DNA of 64,000 nucleotides from Chishuiella changwenlii (GCF_900142565.1 NZ_FRBH01000014.1:1-64000), one strand, 5' to 3'. Positions 18,334-26,278 are shown, counted from the stretch's first letter. Made by a program: numbers and translations. Notes: generated by a model from the letters alone, not told the origin.

Positions 18334-18343
18334 TTATATGAGA

Positions 18344-19444
18344 TTATGGTAATTTTATTTTAAATATCTGAAATGGATGTTCTTCTTTATTTACACCATT
18401 GTTCCATTTGGCATCACGTTGTAATTGAGCACAAGAAAAATATAAATATCCATCTGTTCCAATACCTAAAGAATCTGGCCATAATAAGCGAGAATCTTGC
18501 ACTAACGTATGTAGTTTTCCTTCTGGTGTTATGTATTTTATAGTATAATCTAAAGAAGTAGTTAAATAGATGTTTCCTTTTTTATCTGCAATTAATCCAT
18601 GTGTAACACCAACATTCCCCATGTCTTCAACTTTCTTTTCTAAATCCTGTTTAGATAGAGTTGCATCTATTAAATACTTTGTTTCTATTCGATATAAATT
18701 AGTTTTATTAATCGGTTTAAAATAGAAGTATTTAAAATCGTGTGTTAAAGCAATTCCATTTACATTAGAAGTAAAAGGTTTTCCATTTTTATCTCGCATA
18801 TCAACACCATCATAAGATAGAATGATTGAGGGATCAGCCAAAGTATAAGATGTTTTTTCTAAAACCTTTCTCGTTTTTCCTGTTTTTAAATCTAAAACAA
18901 CAATTGCAGCTTGACTAGGATCGGAAAAATAAGCAACATTCTTTTTAACATCTACACGAATGTCATTTAATCCAGATTTGGTTTTATCTAAATCATCAAA
19001 TGTGTAAATACGTTCTACTTGATTTGTTTTCGTATTTATTTTTAGCAATTTAAATTGCCCTTCTGTTGCTTTTCCACTATCTCCAAAAATTGAACTTGCA
19101 GGAGAAGGTTTAGAATCTAAAACCCATAAGAAATCATTTGCATCAACATATAAATCTTGTACATTAACAAAATGATCTTTTTCATCACCTTGTTTGTTCC
19201 ATTCTTCGTTAGGGTAGGGAATACGTTTTCCGTTTACTATTTCAGTTAATCCATACTGATAATTTTCTTCTTGCTTTGGAAATGATATAAATAATCTATT
19301 ATCTGAATTTACACTTACTCCAATAGCTCTATATTGATCAACAGAAGCCGCTGGAATTAATTTCTCACTATGATATTTTTGAGCAAAACCATTTATACCA
19401 ACTAACATAATTATAAGCCATTTTAATTGTTGTTTTAATTTCAT
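18344..19444 (-). CDS. Exported major royal jelly / yellow-type beta-propeller protein
   Basis: A 366-residue protein with signal peptide (ending GINGFAQ). The body shows repeated beta-propeller blades, with segments such as DPSQAAIVVLDLKTGK, GVTHGLIADKKGNIYLTT and LWPDSLGIGTDGYLYFS, like the MRJP/yellow (L-dopachrome tautomerase-related) and SMP-30/gluconolactonase group. It probably binds a small organic ligand or lactone in the periplasm. Neighbours in the operon are a metallo-hydrolase and an alpha/beta hydrolase. The fold call is fair; the reaction is unknown. Confidence 0.75.
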   Translation of the reverse strand: MKLKQQLKWLIIMLVGINGFAQKYHSEKLIPAASVDQYRAIGVSVNSDNRLFISFPKQEENYQYGLTEIVNGKRIPYPNEEWNKQGDEKDHFVNVQDLYVDANDFLWVLDSKPSPASSIFGDSGKATEGQFKLLKINTKTNQVERIYTFDDLDKTKSGLNDIRVDVKKNVAYFSDPSQAAIVVLDLKTGKTRKVLEKTSYTLADPSIILSYDGVDMRDKNGKPFTSNVNGIALTHDFKYFYFKPINKTNLYRIETKYLIDATLSKQDLEKKVEDMGNVGVTHGLIADKKGNIYLTTSLDYTIKYITPEGKLHTLVQDSRLLWPDSLGIGTDGYLYFSCAQLQRDAKWNNGVNKEEHPFQIFKIKLP

Positions 19445-19450
19445 TTTGTG

Positions 19451-20353
19451 TTATTTTATAAGTAATCCCTCTTTTAAAATTCCTTTCTTTACTAAGGTCG
19501 GTTGAATTATATTATCATGACTAACAATAAGCTGAATATTTTCTTTTGCTAAAGAATTAAGCCAATCTAATTGAAATTGAATTTTTTTTGGGTCTTCACC
19601 AATTCGTTTTATTTGATCTTTAGGTTTCTGTTTCTTTTCATCAATACCTTTGTAAGACCAACTAACATCACCTGTAAAAATATATTCTTTCCCATTTTCT
19701 AATTGGGTGTAAACCATAATTTCTCCAGGAGTATGCCCAGGGGCTTTAATTAAAACAACACCAGGAGCTACAGGAAGAATATCATAGAAATCTACAGCAA
19801 TAAAATCTTTTACTTGCGTAGAATCTATTTTTAACTCTGGCATCTGTGGTTGATGAAGTAATGTATTGATTTGTTGATAAGTTAAAATAGTTTTTACAGC
19901 TAATTTTTTGTAATTGTTAGAACGTAAAACACCAGCAACATGATCTCCATGCTCATGCGTAATAATTATTTTATTGGCTTGATTTAATGCTAATTGTATG
20001 GAATCATTTTTTGATTTGAAATAAGGTTGTTTTTCACCTTTACCAAAAAAGTTATGAACTTCTTCATCCATACCTGCGTCTATCATGATAGACGAGTTAG
20101 GAAAAACTAACTGATAAGCCGTTCGTGCTTGTATATATGGACTATTATTTCCTCCTTCTACAGTTGCACTAAATGTTCTAGGACTTTCAGCAAAAATCGT
20201 ATAACGAACCTCTTTTGCTTTTTCTCCACTAATGGATTGAGACGCAACTCTAATTTTATTTAATAATACATTGTCATAAACAATTTCTTGAGCAAAAGTA
20301 GACTGACTCGTATAGCATAGTAAGACGATGAAATAGCTTATTATTTTTCTCAT
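19451..20353 (-). CDS. Exported MBL-fold metallo-hydrolase
   Basis: A 300-residue protein with an N-terminal signal peptide (cleaved near TFAQ). The metal motif HEHGDH gives H133, H135, D137 and H138; H207 (APGHTPGE), D229 (FTGDVSW) and H279 (VSHDN) complete a two-metal site. The family covers lactonases, glyoxalase II-like enzymes and arylsulfatases. The HTPGE segment is also common in quorum-signal lactonases, but this does not prove that role. The start overlaps the DoxX gene by 4 bases (ATGA type), so they are coupled. Confidence 0.88.
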   Translation of the reverse strand: MRKIISYFIVLLCYTSQSTFAQEIVYDNVLLNKIRVASQSISGEKAKEVRYTIFAESPRTFSATVEGGNNSPYIQARTAYQLVFPNSSIMIDAGMDEEVHNFFGKGEKQPYFKSKNDSIQLALNQANKIIITHEHGDHVAGVLRSNNYKKLAVKTILTYQQINTLLHQPQMPELKIDSTQVKDFIAVDFYDILPVAPGVVLIKAPGHTPGEIMVYTQLENGKEYIFTGDVSWSYKGIDEKKQKPKDQIKRIGEDPKKIQFQLDWLNSLAKENIQLIVSHDNIIQPTLVKKGILKEGLLIK

Positions 20354-20742
20354 ACAATTTCCTTTATTTTAAACGAATCCCTTTCTAAAACATAGAGTAG
20401 GGCAAAAAGATAAAAACTATGTAATAATTGCGCTTCTATAGCTCCCCAATTTTCAATAGAACTACTTCCAAGAATGAGAATACTCATTAAAACTAAACCT
20501 GCATAAATTGTATATTTTGTTTTAAAGCCAATTAATAATAGCAAACCTATAATAGCCTCTAAAATTGGTAAAGCGTAACTAAAAGGAATTACTAAAACCT
20601 TCGGAAGAAAAGATTTTTCCATTGTTTCGACCATCCAATTACTAAATGTGCTTAGTTTAGGTAATCGCACAAGACCATGACCTAATAATGACACAGCAAT
20701 AGGTAGGCGTAAAAAGAAATAAAGGAGTTGATTTTTTTTCAT
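20350..20742 (-). CDS. DoxX-family membrane protein
   Basis: A 130-residue protein with four hydrophobic helices and the pattern LLGHGLVRLPKL...LPILEAIIGLLLLIGFKTKYTI, typical of DoxX-like proteins. This family often sits next to redox enzymes and is linked to quinone or thiol oxidation, though direct biochemistry is thin. It is the first gene of the five-gene operon and is divergent from the AraC regulator at 20863, which makes the regulator its probable controller. Confidence 0.8.
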   Translation of the reverse strand: MKKNQLLYFFLRLPIAVSLLGHGLVRLPKLSTFSNWMVETMEKSFLPKVLVIPFSYALPILEAIIGLLLLIGFKTKYTIYAGLVLMSILILGSSSIENWGAIEAQLLHSFYLFALLYVLERDSFKIKEIV

Positions 20743-20812
20743 TTATAAGTGTTTTTTGAAATACAATAAAACTTAACCCTAACAAATTTCTAAAAATTAA
20801 GATAGTTTTAGC

Positions 20813-20844
20813 TTGTATAAAATGTATAAAAAATTGTAAATTTA
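20813..20844 (+). promoter_or_regulatory. Promoter of the AraC-family gene
   Basis: TTG at 20813-20815 is followed after 21 bases by TAAATTTA (20837-20844), near the Bacteroidota TTG / TAnnTTTG pattern. The start codon is at 20863, so the leader is short. The 120-base gap also has to hold the promoter of the DoxX operon on the other strand, but I see no clear box for it. Confidence 0.45.
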
Positions 20845-20862
20845 TTAGATTAGCATTTCTTT

Positions 20863-21705
20863 ATGAAAAGAAAACAATTCGATACATTGGTGATTGATGT
20901 AATGGAAAAAGAACAATATGATTTACCATTACACAGTCACACATACTATGAAATGGTATATGTGATAAAGGGTAGTGGAGAGCATTATTTAAATAATAAT
21001 GTATTTAATTACAAAGTGGGAGATTTGTTTTTACTTTCTCCAGGAGACAATCATTACATTATATTTAATAAAAAATCTAAATTGGTGTTTATTAAATTTA
21101 CAGATGCTTACTTTCAAGATAATAAACATTTATCACCTGATAGCTTTTCTATCAATTCTCCATTAGATATCATGCAAAATCAAATTTTAAAAGAAGAAAA
21201 GTTAGTTTTTGATGAACCATGTAAATCTATTTTAAGAAAAACAGTAGAAAATATCTTGTCATATAATAGTAGAATTGATGTTGCGTTTTCTCCTCTTATT
21301 TTCTTTCAAATACTATCTATTTTTGGTTTAGTACAAGAGGCTGCAAAAGCAAATAATTTAAGCATAGATGAAGGTGTTTCTACTAATGGAATGATATCTT
21401 ACATTAATCAGAATATTTACAATCCTCAGAAAATAAGAATAAAAGCAATTGCTGGTCATTTTAATATTGCTCAGAATTACTTTAGTAATTATTTTAAAAG
21501 GAATTTCGAAGTATCTTTTAAAGAGTATATTGATGATTACAGAATAAAACTGATTGAAAAGAGGTTAGAATTAAAAGAGAACAGTATAAAACAAATAGCA
21601 AATGAATTTGGTTTTACAGATGAAAGTCATCTAACAAACTATTTTAAAAAACATAGAAATATTAGTCCTTCTCAATATGCAAGTACATTAAAAAAGTACA
21701 ATTAA
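20863..21705 (+). CDS. AraC-family transcriptional regulator
   Basis: A 280-residue regulator. The N-terminal part is a cupin-type sensor domain (LHSHTYYEMVYVIKGSGEHY, VGDLFLLSPGDNH, about residues 20-70). The C-terminal 100 residues hold two helix-turn-helix units, with IRIKAIAGHFNIAQNYFSNYFKR and the conserved IKQIANEFGFTDESHLTNYFKK end of AraC/XylS. It is divergent from the DoxX-to-aldo/keto-reductase operon and has no other likely target nearby, so it probably activates that operon in response to a small ligand. A terminator follows. Confidence 0.92.
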   Translation: MKRKQFDTLVIDVMEKEQYDLPLHSHTYYEMVYVIKGSGEHYLNNNVFNYKVGDLFLLSPGDNHYIIFNKKSKLVFIKFTDAYFQDNKHLSPDSFSINSPLDIMQNQILKEEKLVFDEPCKSILRKTVENILSYNSRIDVAFSPLIFFQILSIFGLVQEAAKANNLSIDEGVSTNGMISYINQNIYNPQKIRIKAIAGHFNIAQNYFSNYFKRNFEVSFKEYIDDYRIKLIEKRLELKENSIKQIANEFGFTDESHLTNYFKKHRNISPSQYASTLKKYN

Positions 21706-21733
21706 ACAGTTTCATGAGAAATTAAGGTATAAA

Positions 21734-21765
21734 AAAAACTCTTTACAATTTGTAAAGAGTTTTTT
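21734..21765. terminator. Bidirectional terminator between araC-type gene and tRNA array
   Basis: ACTCTTTACAA pairs with TTGTAAAGAGT over a single-base loop, with A- and T-runs on either side. It ends the AraC gene on plus and the tRNA operon on minus. Confidence 0.9.
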
Positions 21766-21768
21766 CGT

Positions 21769-21842
21769 GGTCCCTACTGGATTCGAACCAGTGACCCCCT
21801 GCTTGTAAGGCAGGTGCTCTGAACCAGCTGAGCTAAGGGACC
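21769..21842 (-). tRNA. tRNA-Val(TAC), copy 6 in transcription order
   Basis: On the minus strand the 74-base gene starts GGTCCCT and ends AGGGACC, with the discriminator A just outside and no encoded CCA. The anticodon loop is CTTACAA, giving anticodon TAC (valine). T-loop GGTTCGAATCC is intact. It is identical to copies 2-5. Confidence 0.97.
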
Positions 21843-21892
21843 TTCAGAGAATTTAGAATTTTATTTAAAAGACTTTCTATTGTCTTTTTTGT

Positions 21893-21966
21893 GGTCCCTA
21901 CTGGATTCGAACCAGTGACCCCCTGCTTGTAAGGCAGGTGCTCTGAACCAGCTGAGCTAAGGGACC
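21893..21966 (-). tRNA. tRNA-Val(TAC), copy 5
   Basis: The 74-base sequence is identical to the neighbouring copies, with anticodon TAC. The spacer on its downstream side is 50 bases and repeats almost unchanged between all copies. Confidence 0.97.
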
Positions 21967-22016
21967 TTCAGAGAATTTAGAATTTTATTTAAAAGACTTT
22001 CTATTGTCTTTTTTGT

Positions 22017-22090
22017 GGTCCCTACTGGATTCGAACCAGTGACCCCCTGCTTGTAAGGCAGGTGCTCTGAACCAGCTGAGCTAAGGGACC
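22017..22090 (-). tRNA. tRNA-Val(TAC), copy 4
   Basis: Identical 74-base gene with anticodon TAC, separated from copy 5 by a 50-base spacer. Confidence 0.97.
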
Positions 22091-22139
22091 TTCAGAGAAT
22101 TTAGAATTTTATTTAAAAGACTTTCTATTGTCTTTTCGT

Positions 22140-22213
22140 GGTCCCTACTGGATTCGAACCAGTGACCCCCTGCTTGTAAGGCAGGTGCTCTGAACCAGCT
22201 GAGCTAAGGGACC
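22140..22213 (-). tRNA. tRNA-Val(TAC), copy 3
   Basis: Identical 74-base gene with anticodon TAC, separated from copy 4 by a 49-base spacer. Confidence 0.97.
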
Positions 22214-22261
22214 TTCAGAGAATTAGAATTTTATTTAAAAGACTTTCTATTGTCTTTTCGT

Positions 22262-22335
22262 GGTCCCTACTGGATTCGAACCAGTGACCCCCTGCTTGTA
22301 AGGCAGGTGCTCTGAACCAGCTGAGCTAAGGGACC
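22262..22335 (-). tRNA. tRNA-Val(TAC), copy 2
   Basis: Identical 74-base gene with anticodon TAC, separated from copy 3 by a 48-base spacer. Confidence 0.97.
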
Positions 22336-22383
22336 TTCAGAGAATTAGAATTTTATTTAAAAGACTTTCTATTGTCTTTTCGT

Positions 22384-22457
22384 GGTCCCTACTGGATTCG
22401 AACCAGTGACCCCCTGCTTGTAAGGCAGGTGCTCTGAACCAACTGAGCTAAGGGACC
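22384..22457 (-). tRNA. tRNA-Val(TAC), copy 1 (promoter-proximal)
   Basis: The same 74-base gene with anticodon TAC, but with one base change in the D-arm: GCTCAGTTGG instead of GCTCAGCTGG in the other five. It is the first transcribed copy, about 9 bases from the predicted transcription start. Confidence 0.97.
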
Positions 22458-22472
22458 TTCGTAATTGGATTG

Positions 22473-22503
22473 CAAATATAGGGTTGTTTTTGAATAATCC
22501 AAA
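22473..22503 (-). promoter_or_regulatory. Promoter of the tRNA-Val array
   Basis: On the minus strand TTTG (22500-22503) is followed after exactly 19 bases by TATATTTG (22473-22480). This is a full match to the Bacteroidota housekeeping promoter. The first tRNA begins 15 bases further on. Confidence 0.85.
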
Positions 22504-22582
22504 TAGATAAAATGAAAAAAATAAAATAAATTTTACATTCGTAACTTAACTATTTTCATTTCAAATAAATAATTTTGCAAAA

Positions 22583-23524
22583 TTAGAATGAAATTTTGGT
22601 TCTTTTTTTCTTTTCTTCAATTTTTACTCCTTTAAATAAATAAATAATACCAATAAAAGAGATAGAAATTGTAATGATAGAGAATATAAATGCTGCACTT
22701 GTTGCTAAAGTTTCATCAAAATTAAAACGATGAGCAGCATACATAAATACAGCTTCTCGTATTCCAAAACCACTAAAAGAAATAATAGATAAGATACCAG
22801 AAACTAAGAAAATTAATAAGTAAATATTAAAATTTTCTGGATGTATATTTAAACCTTCCAATACAAAATATAACATACCTACTTGTATTAATTGCAATAC
22901 AATAGAATATATCATAGAGTTGTAGAATGTGCGTTTATGTACACGGAATATCATTCCCAAGATAAATGGAACAGCTACAAAACCTACAATAGAAACAGCT
23001 AATGATCCGTATTGTATCCACGGATAATCTGTTAAATTAGATAAGTAGATTAAGAATACAATCATTAATAACATTGCACTTAAACCAATAATTTTATCTA
23101 AAAATACAGCTTGAGAGATTTCTTTTAAACTTATTTTATAATTCTTATTAAGTACATAAACTTTATAAGCATCTCCACCAATTCCACCAGGAACAAATGT
23201 ATTATAAAACATTCCTAGAAAATAAAGTCGAGCATTAGATTTATAAGATAAATCGAGATTAATATCTCTAAAATAATAATCTAATCTAAATACAGAAAGT
23301 GCTTGCGATAAGATATAAAGAACCGTTGCAATAGCGATGTATAACCAATTAGCATTTTTATAATGACTGAAAATATCAAAAATATGTAATTTAACGAAGA
23401 ATATATAATAGATTAAAACTAGACTAATCGTTAGCTTTATTCCCGTAATGATATATTTTTTGGTTTTTGGTTTCAATTTTTTAATTTGATAATTAAGAGA
23501 CAAATGTAGAAAAACTTCGCACAT
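22583..23524 (-). CDS. Flippase-like integral membrane protein (LPG synthase TM / UPF0104 type)
   Basis: A 313-residue protein with about eight membrane helices and the motif FYNTFVPGGIGGDAYKVY, which marks the lysylphosphatidylglycerol-synthase membrane domain family (flippase-like). The soluble transferase domain of MprF is absent, so it would only move or present a lipid. ATG 23524 gives an unusually hydrophilic 30-residue start; the true start may lie within it, but no later Met fits. It is monocistronic and divergent from the SDR gene. The lipid is unknown. Confidence 0.78.
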   Translation of the reverse strand: MCEVFLHLSLNYQIKKLKPKTKKYIITGIKLTISLVLIYYIFFVKLHIFDIFSHYKNANWLYIAIATVLYILSQALSVFRLDYYFRDINLDLSYKSNARLYFLGMFYNTFVPGGIGGDAYKVYVLNKNYKISLKEISQAVFLDKIIGLSAMLLMIVFLIYLSNLTDYPWIQYGSLAVSIVGFVAVPFILGMIFRVHKRTFYNSMIYSIVLQLIQVGMLYFVLEGLNIHPENFNIYLLIFLVSGILSIISFSGFGIREAVFMYAAHRFNFDETLATSAAFIFSIITISISFIGIIYLFKGVKIEEKKKRTKISF

Positions 23525-23573
23525 TATCTTTTCAAAAAAACACTTATTCGTTAAATATTTATTTTAGTTTATG

Positions 23574-23581
23574 TAGTTTTG
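23574..23581 (+). promoter_or_regulatory. -7 box for the SDR operon
   Basis: TAGTTTTG matches TAnnTTTG and lies 19 bases before the start at 23601. I see no convincing -33 TTG at the right distance. Confidence 0.45.
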
Positions 23582-23600
23582 TCTTCAAATTTTACGCATT

Positions 23601-24401
23601 ATGCAATCAAAAGTTATTGTAATTACAGGTTCATCTTCTGGAGTAGGATTAACATTGGCTAATTATTTTCATGATAAAGGACATCAAGTTTACGGATTGT
23701 CTAGAACAGCAAAAGGTCAAGAAAGATTTAAACATATTCCGACAGATGTTTCGAGTAAAGAAAATGTACAACAAACTTTTCGTCAAATTTTTACAGAAAC
23801 CAATCATAAAATAGATGTTTTGATAAACAATGCGGGTATTGGTATGTTGGGAGCTGTAGAAGATGCAACAAAACAAGACATCGAAAAATTATTAGATGTT
23901 AATGTTTACGGTTCAATTTATACTATGCAAGAGGTTTTGCCAGTAATGCGTAAACAAGGATCGGGTTATATTTTAAATGTTTCTTCTATTGCTAGTAACA
24001 ATGGATTACCATTTAGAGGTTATTATTCAGCTTCTAAAGCAATGATAGATAGATTAATAGAATCAGCAAGATTAGAGAATAGAAACACAGGAATAGAAAT
24101 AACAACTTTAAATTTTGGTGATATAAAAACAAATATTGCAGAAGGAAGAGTAAAAACATTTGTATCTAAATTTTATGAACAAAAGTTTGATGCTATGGTT
24201 GCAGATATTGACCACGAAGTTGGACTAGGAACTCCAACAGAAGATTTAATTCCAATAATCGAAAATATAATCAATCAAAAGAACTTGAAACCGCATTATT
24301 ATATCGGAAAATCGATGCAAAAATTTTCTGTAACCTTAAAAAATATTTTACCTCAAAAAGTATTCGAAAATATTATTGCAAAATATTCAAAACTAGATTA
24401 A
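23601..24401 (+). CDS. Short-chain dehydrogenase/reductase
   Basis: A 266-residue Rossmann-fold enzyme of the classical SDR type. The cofactor loop TGSSSGVG is at 9-16, NNAG at 76-79, the catalytic Ser is S129 (NVSSI) and the YxxxK pair is Y142 and K146. It carries an extended C-terminus (about 230-266) with basic residues. The next gene starts one base after its stop, and a third follows with a 4-base overlap, so the three form an operon. The substrate is unknown. Confidence 0.9.
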   Translation: MQSKVIVITGSSSGVGLTLANYFHDKGHQVYGLSRTAKGQERFKHIPTDVSSKENVQQTFRQIFTETNHKIDVLINNAGIGMLGAVEDATKQDIEKLLDVNVYGSIYTMQEVLPVMRKQGSGYILNVSSIASNNGLPFRGYYSASKAMIDRLIESARLENRNTGIEITTLNFGDIKTNIAEGRVKTFVSKFYEQKFDAMVADIDHEVGLGTPTEDLIPIIENIINQKNLKPHYYIGKSMQKFSVTLKNILPQKVFENIIAKYSKLD

Positions 24402-24402
24402 A

Positions 24403-24858
24403 ATGGAACAAAATATCATTTGGAATTATAAGAATTTTGATGAGTTAACAACACAAGAGCTATATAAAATTATTCAATTAAGAAATGAAGTTTTTGTGGT
24501 GGAACAAGATTGTGTTTATCAAGATGCAGACGGAAAAGATTTTGTTTGTGGACATCTTTGGGCAACAATAAATGATGAGGTTGCTGCTTATTCTCGTATT
24601 GTACCAAAAGGTTTTTCGTATGAAAATGAACCATCAATAGGTCGTGTTATTTCTAACTCAAAATTTAGAGGAATGGGATTAGGAATTCAATTAATAAATA
24701 ATTCAATTCAAGTAATAGAAAATAAATACCAAATATCAACTATACGTATATCAGCTCAACTTTACCTTAAAAAATTCTACGAATCGTTCGGTTTTGAACA
24801 AGTTTCGGAAGAGTATTTAGAAGATGATATACCACATATAGAAATGTTGAGAAAATGA
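24403..24858 (+). CDS. GNAT N-acetyltransferase, ElaA family
   Basis: A 151-residue acetyl-CoA-dependent acetyltransferase. The ElaA-type start (IIQLRNEVFVVEQDCVYQDADGKD) and the acetyl-CoA loop SKFRGMGLG are plain, and the C-terminal YESFGF motif is present. ElaA proteins have no settled substrate. Its start follows the SDR stop after one base and its end overlaps the next gene by four bases. Confidence 0.88.
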   Translation: MEQNIIWNYKNFDELTTQELYKIIQLRNEVFVVEQDCVYQDADGKDFVCGHLWATINDEVAAYSRIVPKGFSYENEPSIGRVISNSKFRGMGLGIQLINNSIQVIENKYQISTIRISAQLYLKKFYESFGFEQVSEEYLEDDIPHIEMLRK

Positions 24859-25796
24859 AATTCGTAAAATATTTTTTCATTTCCTTTTTTACTATTTTTT
24901 TCGTGTTGATTTGTGTTGATTCTTATTATTCAAATCAACTAAAGAAAATGCCTCTTTTTAGTGGAGAAGTACAAGAGTGGGAATTAATAAGAAGTGGAAA
25001 AACAAAAGTAGATTTAGCTGTTTTTGGTTCATCTAGAGCATTTATTCATATAAATCCTCAAATTTTAGAAACAGAATTAAAACAAACGGTGTATAATTTT
25101 GGATTAAACGGAAGTAAATTCAAAATGCAGTATTATCGTTTCAATTTATATCTCAAACATAATCCAAAACCTAAAACCATTGTTTGGAATTTAGATACAT
25201 TTTCTTTTTCGCATATAGACGAAGTTTTTCAACCCAATCAGTATGCGCCGTTTATGTTGTGGAATTTTAATTTATACGAAGCTTTAAAAGACTATAAACA
25301 AACTACTATTTGGGATTTTATATTGCCGCTGTATCGTTATAGAAACCAAACGTATTGGAAAGAGCAAATTGCGAGTGCGAAAAAAGAAATACTAGAAAAA
25401 GATGGTTTTTTCCGCGAAGATGGTTTTAAATCTTACAACAGAGAATGGAAAGTAAATTGGAAGAAATTGAAAAAGAAAAATGCTGAATTTGATTCGCAAG
25501 AATATGTTTTGTTAGAGAAACTAATTAAAAAATGTAAAAAACAAAACATTCAATTAATTTTTACAATTGCTCCAGAATTTTACAAAGGACAAGATTATAT
25601 GCTGAATAGAGACGAAATAGTTTCAAGTTATAAAAAGACTTTAAGTAAATATAATTTGCCTCTATTAGATTATTCTGACGATTCTATTAGTCATCAGCAA
25701 AAATATTTTTATAATACAACACACATGAATAATGTAGGAGCAGATTTTTTTACTAAAAAATTAGCTTCGGATTTAAAACCATACATTTCTAAATAG
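24855..25796 (+). CDS. Membrane-anchored SGNH-hydrolase-like protein
   Basis: A 313-residue protein with one N-terminal membrane helix (about 5-22) and an extracytoplasmic domain. FGSSRAFIHINPQ (57-69) fits the nucleophile block of SGNH hydrolases and DltD/AlgX-like acyl-modification proteins, with the likely Ser at 59 or 60. Near the C-terminus THMNNVGADFF carries the histidine of the last SGNH block. Such proteins transfer or remove acyl groups on envelope polymers. No MBOAT partner is nearby, so the substrate is open. A REP-like stem-loop begins right after its stop. Confidence 0.65.
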   Translation: MKFVKYFFISFFTIFFVLICVDSYYSNQLKKMPLFSGEVQEWELIRSGKTKVDLAVFGSSRAFIHINPQILETELKQTVYNFGLNGSKFKMQYYRFNLYLKHNPKPKTIVWNLDTFSFSHIDEVFQPNQYAPFMLWNFNLYEALKDYKQTTIWDFILPLYRYRNQTYWKEQIASAKKEILEKDGFFREDGFKSYNREWKVNWKKLKKKNAEFDSQEYVLLEKLIKKCKKQNIQLIFTIAPEFYKGQDYMLNRDEIVSSYKKTLSKYNLPLLDYSDDSISHQQKYFYNTTHMNNVGADFFTKKLASDLKPYISK

Positions 25797-25799
25797 ATT

Positions 25800-25930
25800 T
25801 TTTGGGCGTTCCATTCGGGCGGGTAGAACTACGTTCGCAACCATTATAATAAACAATATTTAGTTGTTTCTCATTTGGTTGTGCTGTATCTTTTGTTCGC
25901 TAGAACGCTCTACAAAAGGATGCCCCTACA
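25800..25930. repeat. REP-like intergenic stem-loop element, copy A
   Basis: The element opens with TTTGGGCG just after the SGNH-like gene and closes with ATCTTTTGT, a 15-base loop, and ACAAAAGGATGCC. Copy B at 49020 has the same 5' GGGCG and the same ATCTTTT/AAAAGGATGCC core. The intervening part differs. GC content is higher than around it. No transposase is nearby. Confidence 0.7.
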
Positions 25931-25957
25931 ACCCCTAACGTTTTTTTGTTAATTTAA

Positions 25958-26048
25958 GAATTAAGAATTAAGAATTAAGAATTAAGAATTAAGAATTAAG
26001 AATTAAGAATTAAGAATTAAGAATTAAGAATTAAGAATTAAGAATTAA
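25958..26048. repeat. Tandem array, 13 copies of a 7-bp unit
   Basis: GAATTAA is repeated 13 times without a mismatch. Because 7 is not a multiple of 3 and the unit holds a stop codon on both strands, all six frames are closed within the array. Confidence 0.97.
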
Positions 26049-26060
26049 GTTGTGCCTTAA

Positions 26061-26130
26061 ACACATTAACACATTAACACATTAACACATTAACACATTA
26101 ACACATTAACACATTAACACATTAACACAT
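26061..26130. repeat. Tandem array, 8.75 copies of an 8-bp unit
   Basis: ACACATTA is repeated eight full times plus six bases, all perfect. It starts 12 bases after the 7-bp array. Both strands carry TAA in all frames. Confidence 0.97.
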
Positions 26131-26143
26131 CAAAAAAATATTA

Positions 26144-26168
26144 GCGTTTCGACAGGCTCAGCATGACA
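26144..26168. repeat. Dispersed 24-nt motif, copy A
   Basis: GCGTTTCGACAGGCTCAGCA followed by TGACA. A related copy stands at 49178 in the other repeat-rich spacer, with differences at only a few positions. Confidence 0.65.
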
Positions 26169-26278
26169 ACTAAATTGAATTAATGATTATAGTATTTTAT
26201 GTTTAAAGGAATTCATTTCGGAATCGCATACTAGTACTTAGAACTGATAGAAAATAATTTTATAATTGTTTTAAATCC

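Noticed and set aside
19451-20353. Quorum-quenching lactonase
   Set aside because: The metal motif is common to all MBL hydrolases, and nothing specific to AHL lactonases can be shown.
21843-22383. Repeats between tRNA genes as a mobile element
   Set aside because: They are the duplicated spacers of a tRNA array; there are no terminal inverted repeats or coding sequence.
21769-22457. tRNA array as an integration site
   Set aside because: No integrase, partial tRNA copy or foreign gene block lies on either side.
25958-26130. CRISPR array
   Set aside because: The units are 7-8 bases with no spacers; they are simple tandem repeats.
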